Source of the DNA: Lunularia cruciata
Taxonomy: Eukaryota; Streptophyta; Marchantiopsida; Lunulariales; Lunulariaceae
Length of the DNA stretch: 64,000 bases
Assembly (NCBI GenBank): GCA_948567375.1
Contig: OX419755.1
Span: 24,072,517 to 24,136,516, forward strand
Direction of reading: 5' to 3'
Below the pieces are notes generated by a model. It ran no database searches. It was not told the origin of the DNA and saw only the letters and a program-made list of their open reading frames with translations. This document shows, one piece after another, positions 21,289 through 32,817 of the stretch. How positions within the stretch are numbered: the first letter of the stretch is position 1; every line of letters begins with the position of its first letter. The translations under genes and the position numbers were made by a program.

Positions 21289-23559
21289 AATCTAATATCC
21301 TATCTTATCATAATCAAGTAGAGTCTATATTACCTACTATATTCTACTACATGATGTAATATCCCACACCAGCACAATCAAGTGTAATCCATAGTAATAT
21401 CAATGTGATATCAAAGTGGTATAATAGAGATGAAAGATTAATGGCAATGCTTTATTTCAACTAAGAGAGTATGGATATCAACCATCATCTCACTCTCATT
21501 GAGATACATCCATTTTCATATTTGAACTATTTGCATCTATGATTCCATGCGCAAACTTCAACCAGTCATCCAAAATAGATTTTCAATCATCTATGAGCAA
21601 GCAAGCAATGCTTCTTGCTCCTCATAACATAATAGTATGATTTTTGATTCAAAGGTGTTAACTTATGCTAAAAAATAAGTATGTATGACCATAGTGTCAA
21701 ATGCAATCAAAGTACAATGGAGTGAACGTGGTCATTGTTGTTGTGTCATATTGGTGCATTTGCATGAGTTAGGGGAATGATTAGAAGGGCAAGTCATGTG
21801 TTGAGACCAATCTAAGAGTGGATTATAAAAGTAGGTGGATTATTAAGATCATCAAAGAAGCTTTGATAGATTGCAAAACGCAAGAATATGTGATTGCTTG
21901 GCTGAATACCTACTATTTTGTTGAATACTTGCTACCAAGACAAGTTGCACTGCTAGTTTCAAATGGCTTTAGGATAGAGACTACAATTCTAGTGGATGGA
22001 AAAGATCCTAATGCATTGGGGCAGCCCAAATGTTTTGACTAAGTTTTTTTATGCATTTACTAATTACAATAACTAACAATGCGTGCTTGCTTCAGATGCC
22101 ACAAATTGCAATGACACTTTCCACCAGAGAAAATGCAAGGAGGAGGTGACTTGGGAGAATATTCAATGAGTCACATACTCTAGGGTTGAAATTTGAGATA
22201 AATTTCTTTAATTAGCTCTATTTTGTCTCTTTTTTGTTTCCTCTTCTAAGATTGGGCTCAAATCTCTATTTCTCAACACTTCACAATACTAGATGATTAC
22301 TATGCTACCAATCAATGCTTGTGAGAGAGAAATAACTACTCAATTTGGCATTGCATCCATGTGCATGAGGTACTTTGACTACTTATAGCATTGATGTTTT
22401 AAGTGGAGGTGAGAGAGATGTGTTGCATTGTGGAAGGTGTAGAAAAAAATTCACTCAAAGAAGGTAAGAGGTGGAGAAGGAAAAAACATTTGAAAGATTT
22501 TTGTAGATTGGGTTCTTATACTAACCAGTTCTTGTTCCAAAGAGTTCTTATACTAATGGGTAGTTCTTGTAATAGAGGGTTCTTGTAGTTGAAATCTCTT
22601 ATACTAGATGGTCCATGTATGTGATGGAGCTTGCAAAATTGCAATTCTCCTTTGGTAGCAAATAGGCTCTCTTCACAATTGCTCTTCACTTTTACACCAT
22701 TGGCTTTGTTTCTTTGATGCCCTCTCATTACAAGTCCTACTAGACTCTTACTCTTGGCTCCACTCTTTGGCTACTCTTTATACACTCCTACTAGGCTTAC
22801 GCATCCACACATGTACACCAAGATCCATAAAGAGGCATATAGATCTTGGTGTATATGTGTGGATGGGGTAAGCCTATGCTTATCTAATGGGCTCCATGCT
22901 TTCCATACTCTTATGTGCTACCTTGGTAGATGATGAAGAGAGAGATGTTTCTACTTGGACCATTCTAGCTCTCTTCCCTCAATGGAATTTGCTTCATCTT
23001 GCTCATGGGAGTGCATCTAGAAATCAAAAAAATTGCTTCTTGGATTCATTGGTTTTAATAAGAACATTGGCTGCTTTATAGGAGTACACCATCCAAGCAC
23101 AAGTAGTAGTTAGATGGATCATAGAATCTCCATAACACTCTACTTTTAGAGCATTATTGGTTATGTTTTCCTTGATGTAAGGATAGTAAGGAAGTATTGA
23201 TGAGCAGTCCATACACTTTCACCCTCTAGACCAACATCCTTCTCCACCAACTCTCTATTAGGTTTATAGGATCTCCATCCATCATCCACATATGGCTACC
23301 ACCTGTTTGACAAGCTACAGCTTGTGGAGTCCTTCTTTGCCCTTGCTTTATTCCACTCTCTTTTTCTTAGCAAGTGGCCCATAAAGACTAGTTTTTGAGC
23401 ATTTATGAGATTATCTCTCCCCCAATCTACCAAACTCAAGATTTCTCTTTTTCTTTGCTTTCTACCAACATCTTGCATTGAGTTTAGTGCCCCCTAGTGC
23501 TACTTTTTTGTATGGTGCATCTTGTCTCCTTGCTCAATCAAAGGAGACATCAAGTGTTT
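21289..23559. other. Unassigned sequence
   Basis: No coding domain could be recognised. The frame at 21818-22042 (YKSRWIIKIIKEALIDCKTQ...) and the short frames at 22.4-23.2 kb lack known motifs. The only structured feature is the long hairpin at 22792-22876. The right part (from about 23 kb) may be the decayed 5' portion of LINE-3. Confidence 0.45.
22792..22876. repeat. Long near-perfect hairpin
   Basis: Left arm 22792-22825 (TAGGCTTACGCATCCACACA...) pairs with right arm 22842-22876 over about 34 bases with one indel and about two mismatches; the loop is 16 bases (CATAAAGAGGCATATA). It could be a foldback element remnant or a hairpin RNA locus. No other copy was noticed in the window and no flanking duplication is evident. 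Confidence 0.7.
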
Positions 23560-25009
23560 GATTTGTATCCATAGGAAATATTTTCTTGTGTTTAGTGTCA
23601 CATACAATTTGTCTTCATCTTTGCCACTCCTTTTCTTCTTTATTGTCTCCTAATCAATATTCAATAGCCATGTCAAGAGGTTATGAGACAATTATTTCAA
23701 GCATTAGATTTCCTTGGACCTTTACTACAATTGGGCAGTCATCCAAGTGGATGTTTCAAAAACCTTCAATACCATTTCTCATCCAACTTTTTTTTGAGCT
23801 CTTTTTTTAGAAAGGAATCAATTTCCTCCTTGATTCCTTTTGTTGCACTTTTTATGGCATTGAGACACCTATGTTGTACAACCACTATACTACCATAGGG
23901 AAGTTCACTCAATTAGCATCTATAAAAGGTACTGCTAGATAGATCCTTTAAGAGGACCATTATTTGCCATCACTCACTACATAGCTTTGTGTGAGGTTGT
24001 AGCTGCTTTTCCCATGTGTCTTTTTCCATCCTATCAAATGATATCCACACCTTGGACCCTTGGAGAATGTGTTTATGTAATATAGGCTTTCACACTTAGT
24101 TTTGAGACCTTAGGTTTATGAGTTAAGACTCATAAATCTAAAGTTTGGATCACAAATATAATCATCACCTCCTTTGACTTCCCATCAAGATTCCAATTCC
24201 CAATAACAGCTTTCAAGGTATTTTGGTCCTCTCCCAAAAGATGAGGATTTTTTGTTCTTATATCTCAAATACTTTGATTCAAGCTACTACCCATGCTAAC
24301 TTACTCTCCCAATTGGGGAATGTATAGGTAGCCTACTCCTTCCTTTTGAGACATTATGTCTTAAGAGCATCCTATTTAGCACATACATATCCTCCCATAA
24401 CAGTTCTCCTATCACATCTACAGTCCTTCAATAATGCCATTCTTCTCTACACTCTTAGGACCTTGTATGCTCCTTTATTTATTAGATGATTGGTGGCACT
24501 TGCAAATAGCTCTTCTCATAAGAAAGGAGAATGTAGTATCATATCACAAGAAGCTATTGCATTGGCAGCTTACTTGGGAGCATGGGCCTTAGTGGCTCTC
24601 CTTTTGGTATATAGGTTCTACACAAGGAGCACCCATCTCTATTTCCACCCATCACTACACTTCACTCAAGCATCCTTGCTTTCTAAAGATATCCTTGATT
24701 GCCTTGTGATTTATTGCCAAGATTGGCATAAACATCACTTCCCCACTTTGTGAACTTTGTATTCCTAGACACTAGGAATTCAAGTAGAGTTCAATAAGTG
24801 TATGCAACCTCATACCCTTTCAAGAAGCCTTGCTAATGTGCTTGTACCAAATATAGCTAGCTCTCTTGTGGTAGGAAAGATACATAGCTTGCCTTCATGC
24901 TTCCCTTTTGATTGAGGACTTTTGGTTCACATAAGAGGAGTTCACAATTGCCCTTTAGCTTTGGCTAGGTCTTCCATATCCAATACTCTTGGGCATACCA
25001 ATGCCATGG

Positions 25010-25570
25010 TGTGATACCCATTTGTGCATGTATACTCTATAGGGATATTAAGTATGGTATTGCAAGTAGTTGAGAAATATTATCTATATGGAGTTTAGTT
25101 AAACTTCTACTTTAGTCATGATTTATAGAGTTAGTCCTACCTAAGCTAAAGGTGACCCTATTTCAAAGAAAGGGAAAATAGTTAGCACCACTATTTTATC
25201 ATCAAGTGTATTGACTTGGTATTATTATTAGTTATTTAACTTCAAGGAAAGAGTTGAGAAATCTTGGGCCCATAAGCCTTGTTGGTGCAGACTTTTCTAT
25301 AGTCCAAGGACAGTCCATGTGAAGGAATTATTGACTTAGTTGGTAGGTGAGGATAAGACCACCTAGTCATGGGATTATACCTATGTGCTTGTATATTCCT
25401 TTAGACTTTTAGACTTTATTTAACTTTAGCCTAGTAACTTGAGTTACTCCAATAATAAGTAACTTTGGTGTGTAACTTTTTCACAAGTACATAATCTAGT
25501 GGTGAGGAAGTGCTCATCATCCTTTCATCTTTCATCTATTCATCCTAAGTGAGAGATAGGCTGGCTCACA
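25010..25570 (+). repeat. Solo LTR of family D inside LINE-3
   Basis: 561 bp, TGTGATACCCATT...TGGCTCACA, a shorter and diverged D LTR. The flanks read CCATGG on the left and CTATGG on the right, possibly a mutated duplication. It separates the LINE-3 post-RT segment from its endonuclease segment, so it is younger than the LINE. Confidence 0.8.
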
Positions 25571-25576
25571 CTATGG

Positions 25577-26030
25577 TTCTACATTTGACATGGAGTGCAT
25601 CTACATCTTACAATGTGCCATAAGAGGAGAGCCTACTAGAGTTGATGATTGCATTAAAGATGCATTAACACAAATCCTATGCTCTTCTTGCTCACAAGTT
25701 CAGATTGAGCAATGGATGGTCCTACCAGATCCACCTCACAAGAAGGTGCAAATAGATATTCTCACTTTCAAGGATGGCCTACCACTGTTGTATGATGTGG
25801 TTGTGGTGAACCCACTCTGACCAAAATCTTTGGCACAAGGTATCATCCAAATAGGAGTCACAACAATCATTGACACCATGGGAAGGAGGACCACTATGCC
25901 CCACATCTTGCCTCTAACATCTTTGTCTCCCTAGCAATGGAGAGTTTTGGCCACCTTCATCATCAGTTTGATGGACTCCTTCAAGAGGTGGCACGTGGCT
26001 CACTTTGAGGAGAGGCACCTTGGCTTTCAT
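25577..26030 (+). pseudogene. LINE-3 zinc-like and restriction-like endonuclease region
   Basis: The open frame 25590-25820 reads MECIYILQCAIRGEPTRVDDCIKDALTQIL, then IEQWMVLPDPPHKKVQIDILTFKDG and LLYDVVVVNPL. In a shifted frame it continues with KEDHYAPHLASNIFVSLAMESFGHLHHQFDGLL. The layout (Cys/His-containing segment, predicted PD-(D/E)XK core with Asp in QIDIL, then a hydrophobic VVVVNPL strand, then FxxLAxExFG) resembles the C-terminus of RLE LINEs. It is the best preserved copy of this domain here. Confidence 0.6.
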
Positions 26031-26435
26031 CTGCCATGCATACCTCTTATATTTGGCAGATGGTCTCAATCACCCTATAGAGATCATAGGCTTTGATTCT
26101 TCATCATTGGGCATCAGTAGTGGGTGCTCCCATTCCATTGACGACCCTCCCTCAAGTTTGTCAAACATTACCCTTGGAGGATGTCTATCCCACTGTTCAG
26201 TTATAGGTTCCTATTTTGCTCATTTTACATATTTCTACAATTTGTTACTATACATAGAACTTTTTTCTCTATGCCTATGCCCTTCTTCCCGTAGTCTTGG
26301 GCTCTTCTTTTTTATTTTAGTTTTTTTTCTTTTTTTTTGAGATTTTTTGTGCGCTTGTATTCAGTTTTTCTTTTCCTTTGGGTTTATTAGTTTATTTATT
26401 TAGTTTATTGGGCATGTTGGCCTTTCACTTTGGAG

Positions 26436-27520
26436 AAATATAACCAGGAGGACTCTTTGCTGTTCAACGAGTTTGCGATGGACAGTGGACTATTATTTCC
26501 AAGTATCAAATGATATTGTCAAGATTGTAGACAGCAAATATGTAGACGAGACTCTCATTTATATCCCAAATGGAGATATCTTGCGCAATGACAACTTTGT
26601 CGTACTAGTAGGACAGCAAGTAAAGATGGAGATAATATTGCCTACAAGCTCATACTATTATAAAAGTTGAAGGGTAGATAAGCTTGTAATAAAGAGATTT
26701 ATATCTGGTAGTGGACAAGGTAACTAGAGATACAACCGATGAAGGAAATAGAATTGTAAGAGTAAGGAAATATGTTGTACAGGTTTCCTATTGTTGGAAG
26801 TAAGTTCACATCAAGACGCTCTCAAAATGGTGTAATAGGAGCTATCTTTCTACAAGAGGACTTGCCATTTACGAGCAATGGAGTATTGCCAGATCTCATA
26901 ATTAATTTGTCTTGCAATACTGAGCAGAATGACTGTAGGTCATCTATTAAAAATCACTGTAGGCAAAGTATATGTTCTGGGCCTGACACTGTCCGAGACT
27001 CTACACTTATCTTGAAGCTGAATTCTAGAGAAAATATTTGTGTAGGCCACAGGCTCTTATGTAAATGCAGCTCCGTTCAGCGAATCTCACTTAGACTTCA
27101 AAAGACATACGACTTCTTTCTTAAACGAGAAAATGTATTGTGGCGCTACGGGAGCAATGATAGAAGAAAGAGTTGCAATTGGTATCTGCTACTATCATGT
27201 TTTCAGACATCAGGCTAAGGACAAGGCTCACTTTATGTAATATAGGTATCACATAGAGTTTGACAAAACAACCGGTCGAAGGGAGATCAAGAAAGGGAGG
27301 ACTAAGATCGTCTTGTAGCACATGGAACTCATCAATAGTTCTTAAGAAACTTCAGAATATCTCTGATTCGAGTCAAATAGGGATATGTCACAACTGCAGC
27401 ACTATATGCTCTAATAATACTTGTATAAATTGTAGGAGTAGAAATACAAGAGAGCATCAAGTACCATATAGCTTTAAGTTGCTAGCTTAGGAGTTGTGCC
27501 ATTTGTAGCTTCACATCTAG
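26436..27520 (+). pseudogene. RNA polymerase second-largest subunit (Rpb2-like), 3' half
   Basis: Motifs in family order: KYNQEDSLLFNEFAMDSGL (from 26436, equivalent to the GYNxEDS motif of the hybrid-binding domain), GSKFTSRRSQNGVIG then QEDLPFTSNGVLPDLIIN (26796-26900), SRMTVGHLL in a shifted frame, CGATGAMIEERVAIG, YYHVFRHQAKDKAH, LTKQPVEGRSRKGGLR (about 27260-27307), a C-terminal zinc site ICHNC...CSNNTCINC (27380-27433) and PYSFKLLA near the end. The FRHQ-x-x-DK form and compact spacing look less like plant Pol II and more like large DNA virus subunits, from memory only. Frameshifts and stops are present; no introns. Confidence 0.87.
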
Positions 27521-28884
27521 ATTGCTCGGACATTGGAGTAGTAGTGGTAGTAGTTAGAGGTATTTTGGCAGTTACTCATAGACTACTTGCCGTCGGTCAG
27601 ATTTTGTGTTGTGGGTACTGCTTACATGGTGGGGCCCACTATCACTTTGCACCTTTTGCACTGTCAAGTGTGCCATGAGTGGGACCGTTGGTGTGAGACC
27701 TAGGTCAAAATCAGGAGTATACCTTGGGAGTGTAGCTCCAAAGAGCTCACTTCTCTGTTGTTGAGCACTCGAGTTCCTAACTAGAGTGGATAGAAAGTTG
27801 GCAAACATCACCTGGAGTCTCTTAGCTAAAGTAAGTATGGCTTGACTGTAATCAGTGCCCAATTGTTGGCAAATCATTGAGTGACAGATCAAGTACTAAT
27901 CTGATTTAGTGTTATTTGAGTTGTGTAACCAAATTGATTACAACAAAGAAGGCAGAGTTGGGGGGAAATTGGGTGCATGAACTGAGGGTGGTGGTAGTAT
28001 CTCCAAGCTTGGTGGATGGTGGTACCTTGATCGCAGTTCTGATTTCCGTGAGAGCGATTGTGTGCGGAAGTGCTGGCCAAATTTGGAGCTAGAGAAAGTT
28101 GATTTCAAGTGGTAGTTGTGATTTTGAGCTCAAGAGTTGAACACAAGACCAATCTAGTGCAAGTTGAGCTCGGAAAGTGAAATTGAAGATGGAGTTGTGA
28201 ACCCGCTCTTGTGAATTAGAGATTGGATAAAATTGATTCTTCCAATTTGGCTCAAGTGAAGAGTTAACAGAGGATTTAGTGGTCAGCCAAATTTAGGGAT
28301 TTATGTCAAATTTTGTGAAGGGTTTACATCAAATTTTGGCGAGAAGAACTTTGATCCCATTCTTTGGTGATCCTCCTAACTTAGGAAGTAGATATGTACT
28401 CCAATTATGTCAAATGCCAAATGGTGCCAAAGTCAATCTGGTGTTGCTTTATGAGATGGAGGGTTTTTGTTTAGCCTTCTTGTGATTGGACTCCCTCCAT
28501 TCTCTACTTCTTATTTATGTATTGTGTTTGCATGAGGTGCCATGAATTTAGAGATTTGGTGCTCCGGTGTGCTCTCGATAGTGAGGTTGGAGTGATGACC
28601 AGTCAAACTATCTATGTTTCTCTTTGGTGAGGCAAGAGGCAATGACCTATAGACCGTGAGAGTGTGTGTTATGATGGTAGGTTATAGGTTACCCTTTCTC
28701 CTAGTGTAGTTGTCTCAATTAGAATTACATTAGTGGGTAGTGTTCCGTTAGGGTTGGCAATCAATGGTGCTTGGTTGGTGGTGCTGGCACTTGGTGGGAT
28801 ACTTCCGGTTTGCGGTTGGCAGTTTGTGGTTACTTGTCACGACGGAGTTCTTTGGGGATTCTAAAGGAGATAGCCCTATAGTAC
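27521..28884. other. Unassigned sequence downstream of the Rpb2 relic
   Basis: No domain recognised on either strand. Minus-strand frames 27572-27892 and 27889-28080 are moderately long but have no known motif. If the Rpb2 relic came from a virus, neighbouring viral genes might lie here, but nothing could be supported by eye. Confidence 0.4.
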
Positions 28885-30160
28885 TGTGAGTTGGCTTGTC
28901 TCTCACTTAGGATGAATCTCTGATGGCTATTATGGTAACGCACCATGGACTAAGAAGGCAAAGAACCCCAACTCCATCATACTCCTCCAAGGCTAACACT
29001 CCAATACTCAAGACATTGTTTATTAGAACTCAATGAGAGATAGATAGTTGTAAATGAAAGGATTATGAGTACTTCCTCACCCCTTGTTTATATACTTATG
29101 AAATAGTTACGCATCATAGTTACTAATTACTGGAGTAACTCAAGTAACTAGGCTAAAAGTCAAGTAAAGTCAAAAAGTATAAAAGAATATCCATCCACAT
29201 AGGCATATTCCACTAAGCATGTGATCTTATCTTGACCTGTAACACCCATTTGTGCATGTGTGTGGTATTGTGATATTTAGCTTGGTATTACAAGTACTTG
29301 AGAGATATTTTTTATATGAAGATAAAGGATGGTTCTACATTAGTCATGATTAGCTAAAATTAGTCATTGCTAAGATAGAGTGGACATTACTTTAGAGGAA
29401 GTGGAAAAGATGAGCACCACTCTTTTGGATTCTAGTGTGTTGACTTGATATATTCTTAGGTGTTTGGCTTTGAGCAAAGAGTTGAGAACTCTTGAGCCCG
29501 CAAGCCTTTTTGTTTTGGATTCTTCTATGGTCCAAGGATAGCCCATGTGAAGGAATCCTTGACTTAGTGGTTGGGTCAAGATAAGATCACATGCTTAGTG
29601 GAATATGCCCATGTGGATAGATATTCCTTTATACTTTTTGACTTTACTTGACTTTTAGCCTAGTAACTTGAGTTACTCTAGTAATTAGTAACTTTGGTGC
29701 GTAACCATTTCACAAGTATATAAACAAGGTGTGAGGAGGTACTCATCATCCTTTCATTTGCAACTATCTCTCTTTGATTTAGTTCTCTAGTGAGCGATAT
29801 CTTGAGCCTTGGAGGAGTATGATGGAGTTGGGGTTCCTTGCCTTCTTAGTCCATGGTATGCTACCATAATAGCCATCAAAGGTTCATCGTGAGTGAGAGA
29901 TAGGCTGGCTCACAAACCCAACCACTAAGTCAAGGATTCCTTCACATGGGCTATCCTTGGACTATAGAAGAATCCAAAACAAAAAGGCTTGCGGGCCCAA
30001 GAGTTCTCAACTCTTTCCTCAAAGCCAAACACCTAGGAATAATACCAAACTCAACACACTAGAATCCAAGATAGTGGTGCTCATCTTTTCCACTTCCTTT
30101 AAAGTAAGGTCCCTTCTATCTTAGCTATGACTAACTTTAGCTAATAATGACTAATGATTA
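28885..30160 (-). repeat. D LTR (minus) interrupted by another D LTR
   Basis: The sequence from TGTGAGTTGGC (28885) to 29237 and from 29915 to about 30160 is one minus-strand D LTR (compare 42649-45250). The plus-strand D LTR at 29238-29914 is inserted in it. At the outer right end it is truncated before the expected GGGTGTTACA terminus and passes into element F. No D internal sequence is attached on the left. Confidence 0.82.
29238..29914 (+). repeat. Solo LTR of family D nested in a D LTR
   Basis: 677 bp, TGTAACACCCATT...TGGCTCACA, with TATATAAAC near 29717. The flanks are TTGACC on the left and AACCCAACC on the right, where an uninterrupted D LTR reads TTGACCCAACC. This fits a 5-bp duplication of GACCC with one base lost on the left and one changed on the right. 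Confidence 0.85.
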
Positions 30161-30179
30161 GCTTGGTATCAGCCTATAT

Positions 30180-30730
30180 CTTAGGGCCCAATGAGGGAGG
30201 AGATTGACTTTGAGTTGGAGTTTGAACCAGGAGCTAATTCAATTGAGAGTGCACTTGGTGTATTCAAACTGTTGTTGTAGGATATAGATGAGATTTATTG
30301 GGCCTCTAAAGGCCCTAGATGTTACTTTGGTATAGTGGGTACCATTGAGTTGGATGACTTCATCCATGAGTTTGATAGTTGGTGTGATCTACAATAGATG
30401 CAGAACCTAACTTTGTTCATACCCTTCATGACATGGAAGGAGTTGTTTCAACATTTGGAAGGTCTATCAATGGACAATTACCATGAGTTCAAGAGAGCTC
30501 ACATGGAGGAGATTGAGTTATGGAGACAATATTGGTCTCTAAACTATATCTCTATCACTTCAGGCTTGGTTGCTAGGAGTAGATTGGCAGTACTCACAAG
30601 CTCTTGCTTGAGTAGCATTGGTGGAGCTAGTGGAGGTGCACTAGCTGGAGATAATGCTACTAGGAGTGGAGGTACCACTACAAGAGGTGGTGTGGTACCA
30701 GGGTTTAACCTCATGGTGAAGTTCTTATAG
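30180..30730 (+). pseudogene. Element F gag N-terminal region
   Basis: Frames 30190-30400 (FELEFEPGANSIESALGVF) and 30398-30730 (PFMTWKELFQHLEGLSMDNYHEFKRAHMEEIELW) look like a retroelement gag: an acidic start, a helical WKELFQHLEG segment, and a Gly/Thr-rich tail. The link to the CCHC knuckles and protease downstream supports a gag-pol order. F is not closely related to D, C or A in this window. Confidence 0.55.
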
Positions 30731-31199
30731 TGTTTGAGGTAGAACTACCAAGGAGTGTAGATTAACAAGCTAAAGAGCTTGTAGGAGTTCTAGCAGAAGG
30801 CTGGAGAGAGCCTATGCAATGCATACACTTGCATGAGGCAGCTGATTAGTTTCACTCAAAGAGTTACTGAGGCCCAAGAAGTCATGTTTTGGTATGGGAT
30901 ACTTGACAAGGAGTTATGATGTAGAGGTTGTGATGCTACATTGATACATGCTACTTTGCCTACTTTGGCAATGGTCTTTGGTTTGGCTAAGTGTATTGAG
31001 CTTAACATGGTGGAGGAGAGAGTGGTGATATTTGGATTTGGTAGGGAGACCTCATCCACAGTTGTCACTTCTTCTAGAGTGCAGCAAAGTGCACCAAGTC
31101 CAGTTGGTTTTTGAGGACGGGGTGGGAAGCCTAGTTCCTATGGAGCAAGTAGAGGACCTAATGTAGTTAGACCCTTACCTTCATTTTTGGGTTAGCAGT

Positions 31200-31650
31200 A
31201 GCCAATGAGTAGTGTTGTTGCTTGTTGGACTTGTAGTGGACCTCATCATAGGAGAGAATGCTCTCAAGGTAATGGACCTGATACCTCTGGTGCACCATAG
31301 CCAACACAAAGGTAGTGTGAGCATTGCCACAGATTTGGTCACACTAGTGACCAATGCTTTGACCTACACCCGGAGTTACGGAGTTCTAGGGCTGCTATGG
31401 CAGGTAGTAGAGGAGCTCTAGATCATGGAGGACAAGGTAATAGAGGTGGTGGTAGAGGATCCACACCTAGTAAACATGCAGTACCTACTCTTGCTTTTGA
31501 TATAACCATGGCTACTCACATTGAGCAATTGGAGCATAAATTGACTAGCATGGCCATAGCTCAAAGGAGATCAAATCCGGGTGTTGAGGCTTCCACCTCA
31601 TATGCTGGTGATAGAGATGGTCTGGACTTCATGTGTGGAGTAGCATAGGT
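31200..31650 (+). pseudogene. Element F double zinc knuckle (gag C-terminus)
   Basis: Two knuckles: CWTCSGPHHRREC (31222-31260, CX2CX4HX3C, slightly short) and CEHCHRFGHTSDQC (31315-31356, exact CX2CX4HX4C). A Gly-rich basic stretch (GGQGNRGGGRGS) and a helical segment (THIEQLEHKLTSMAIAQRRS) follow in frame 31397-31648. Knuckles of this kind bind genomic RNA in gag. A stop codon directly precedes the second knuckle. Confidence 0.75.
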
Positions 31651-32219
31651 AGATGACTTTGCAATAATGACTAGGAGTGCAATATGTGCTCTAGAGCCTA
31701 GAGGAGCATCAGTGGAGTTGGATCTATAGAGAGGAGAGGTTGGGAGATAGGTTAGACTTCCCTAGTCTTTTATGCTTTTGAGGCCCTACACAAGTCATCC
31801 ATGGCTCCTAGATGTCCTAGTGTAGGTGTGGTAGGTGGTGATGTGGTGGATGAATGGACTACCTACTAGTCAGCCACCTACTACTACACAGATTGAGTCT
31901 AGCACGATGTTGGGGAGCAACTCAACTGATTATGCACTATCCTTTATTTTCAACTAGTGAGATGTGCACATTAGGAGTTGACCCAGCCCAAGTGTTCAGA
32001 TTGGTTGCCATGATTTGTGAGAGTAGGGATGATGTGATTCCTACTACTAGAGTAGAGGTGGTTGATAATGGAGCTGACTTGGTTGAGGAGCATGGGATCC
32101 GCTCAAAAACCAATGGTTTATGGCAGGCAACAACGGCTAGATTGGAAGAGCTGCCAACTCGACCGGCCCTTGAGCAAGCGCGGTTTACACCTAGTGTTGT
32201 CATGTTGGATAACGAGATG

Positions 32220-32640
32220 GGGATTTTTGGTTTGGTGGGACTTTTGGGGAAGGTCTATACACCACAAAGGGTCTTATTTGACTCTGGTGTGCATCCTCTT
32301 ATGTTGGGGAAGGCTATAGTTGTTGGTCTGGAATTATAGAAGATCAATGTAGAGAGGTGTCCATTTCAAATCCAGACATCTCTAGGGGGTGGTTTAACAT
32401 AGTACATCACACGTGGGGAGCTTGTTGTCTAGGTTCAGCCTGATCACCCAACTAATACCTTGTTGGTGAGAGCTCCAGCTATTGGAACAATAGTTGAGTC
32501 ATATGATGTGCTAATTGGGGGAGTAGTGTTATATCCCATGGGTTTTAGTATTGACTATTGGGAGGAGACAACCTCCTATAGACCGGGTTGGCAATCTAGT
32601 GAGAGACAAGTATGTTGTCTACTAATACGCTTTAGTAGTG
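32220..32640 (+). pseudogene. Element F retropepsin-like protease
   Basis: The frame 31854-32339 ends RVLFDSGVHPLMLGKAIVVGLEL with the active-site Asp-Ser-Gly at 32280-32288. The continuation at 32460 on reads YDVLIGGVVLYPMGFSIDYWEE, equivalent to the conserved second half of a retropepsin (hydrophobic-IGG). The region is cut at 32648 by a D LTR, so RT and integrase of F are missing. Confidence 0.65.
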
Positions 32641-32647
32641 GTAGTTT

Positions 32648-32817
32648 TGTAACACCCATTTGTGATGTCTGTAGTATTGTGATATTTAGTTTGGTATTAC
32701 TAGTATTTGAGAGATGTTATTTATATAGAGATAAAGGATGGTTCTACATTAGTCATGATTAGCTAAAGTTAGTCATAGCTAAGATAGAGGGGACCTTACT
32801 TTAGAGGAAGTGGAAGG
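32648..32817 (+). repeat. 5' fragment of a D LTR
   Basis: 170 bp, TGTAACACCCATT to TTTAGAGGAAGTGGAAG, matching the first quarter of the D LTR. It stops abruptly against inverted D gag sequence at 32818. The junction is not a normal LTR terminus, so a deletion or template switch joined the two. Confidence 0.85.

Larger units (their letters stand above)
23560..26430 (+). mobile_element. RLE-type LINE copy 3 (decayed)
   Basis: Plus-strand frames contain an RT region (LFAITHYIALCEVVAAFPMCLFPS, about 23970-24050, followed by a KSKVW thumb residue group), a post-RT segment (EAIALAAYLGAWALVALLLVYRF at 24490-24753), and after a D solo LTR (25010-25570) the zinc-like and endonuclease region from 25577. 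A T-rich 3' tail (26250-26400) precedes the Rpb2 3' half. The RT catalytic Asp pair is absent. It is diverged from copies 1 and 2. Confidence 0.65.

Noticed and set aside
25005..25576. TSD of the D solo LTR in LINE-3
   Set aside because: CCATGG and CTATGG are similar but neither five bases long nor identical; noted only as possible.
16440..27520. Ordinary intron-containing plant polymerase gene split by introns
   Set aside because: Motifs run on through frameshifts without splice-like gaps, and the 8.5-kb gap is filled with recognisable LINEs and LTRs rather than an intron.
27572..28080. Two minus-strand ORFs after the Rpb2 relic as further viral genes
   Set aside because: No motif of capsid, helicase, transcription factor or packaging ATPase could be recognised; left as unassigned.
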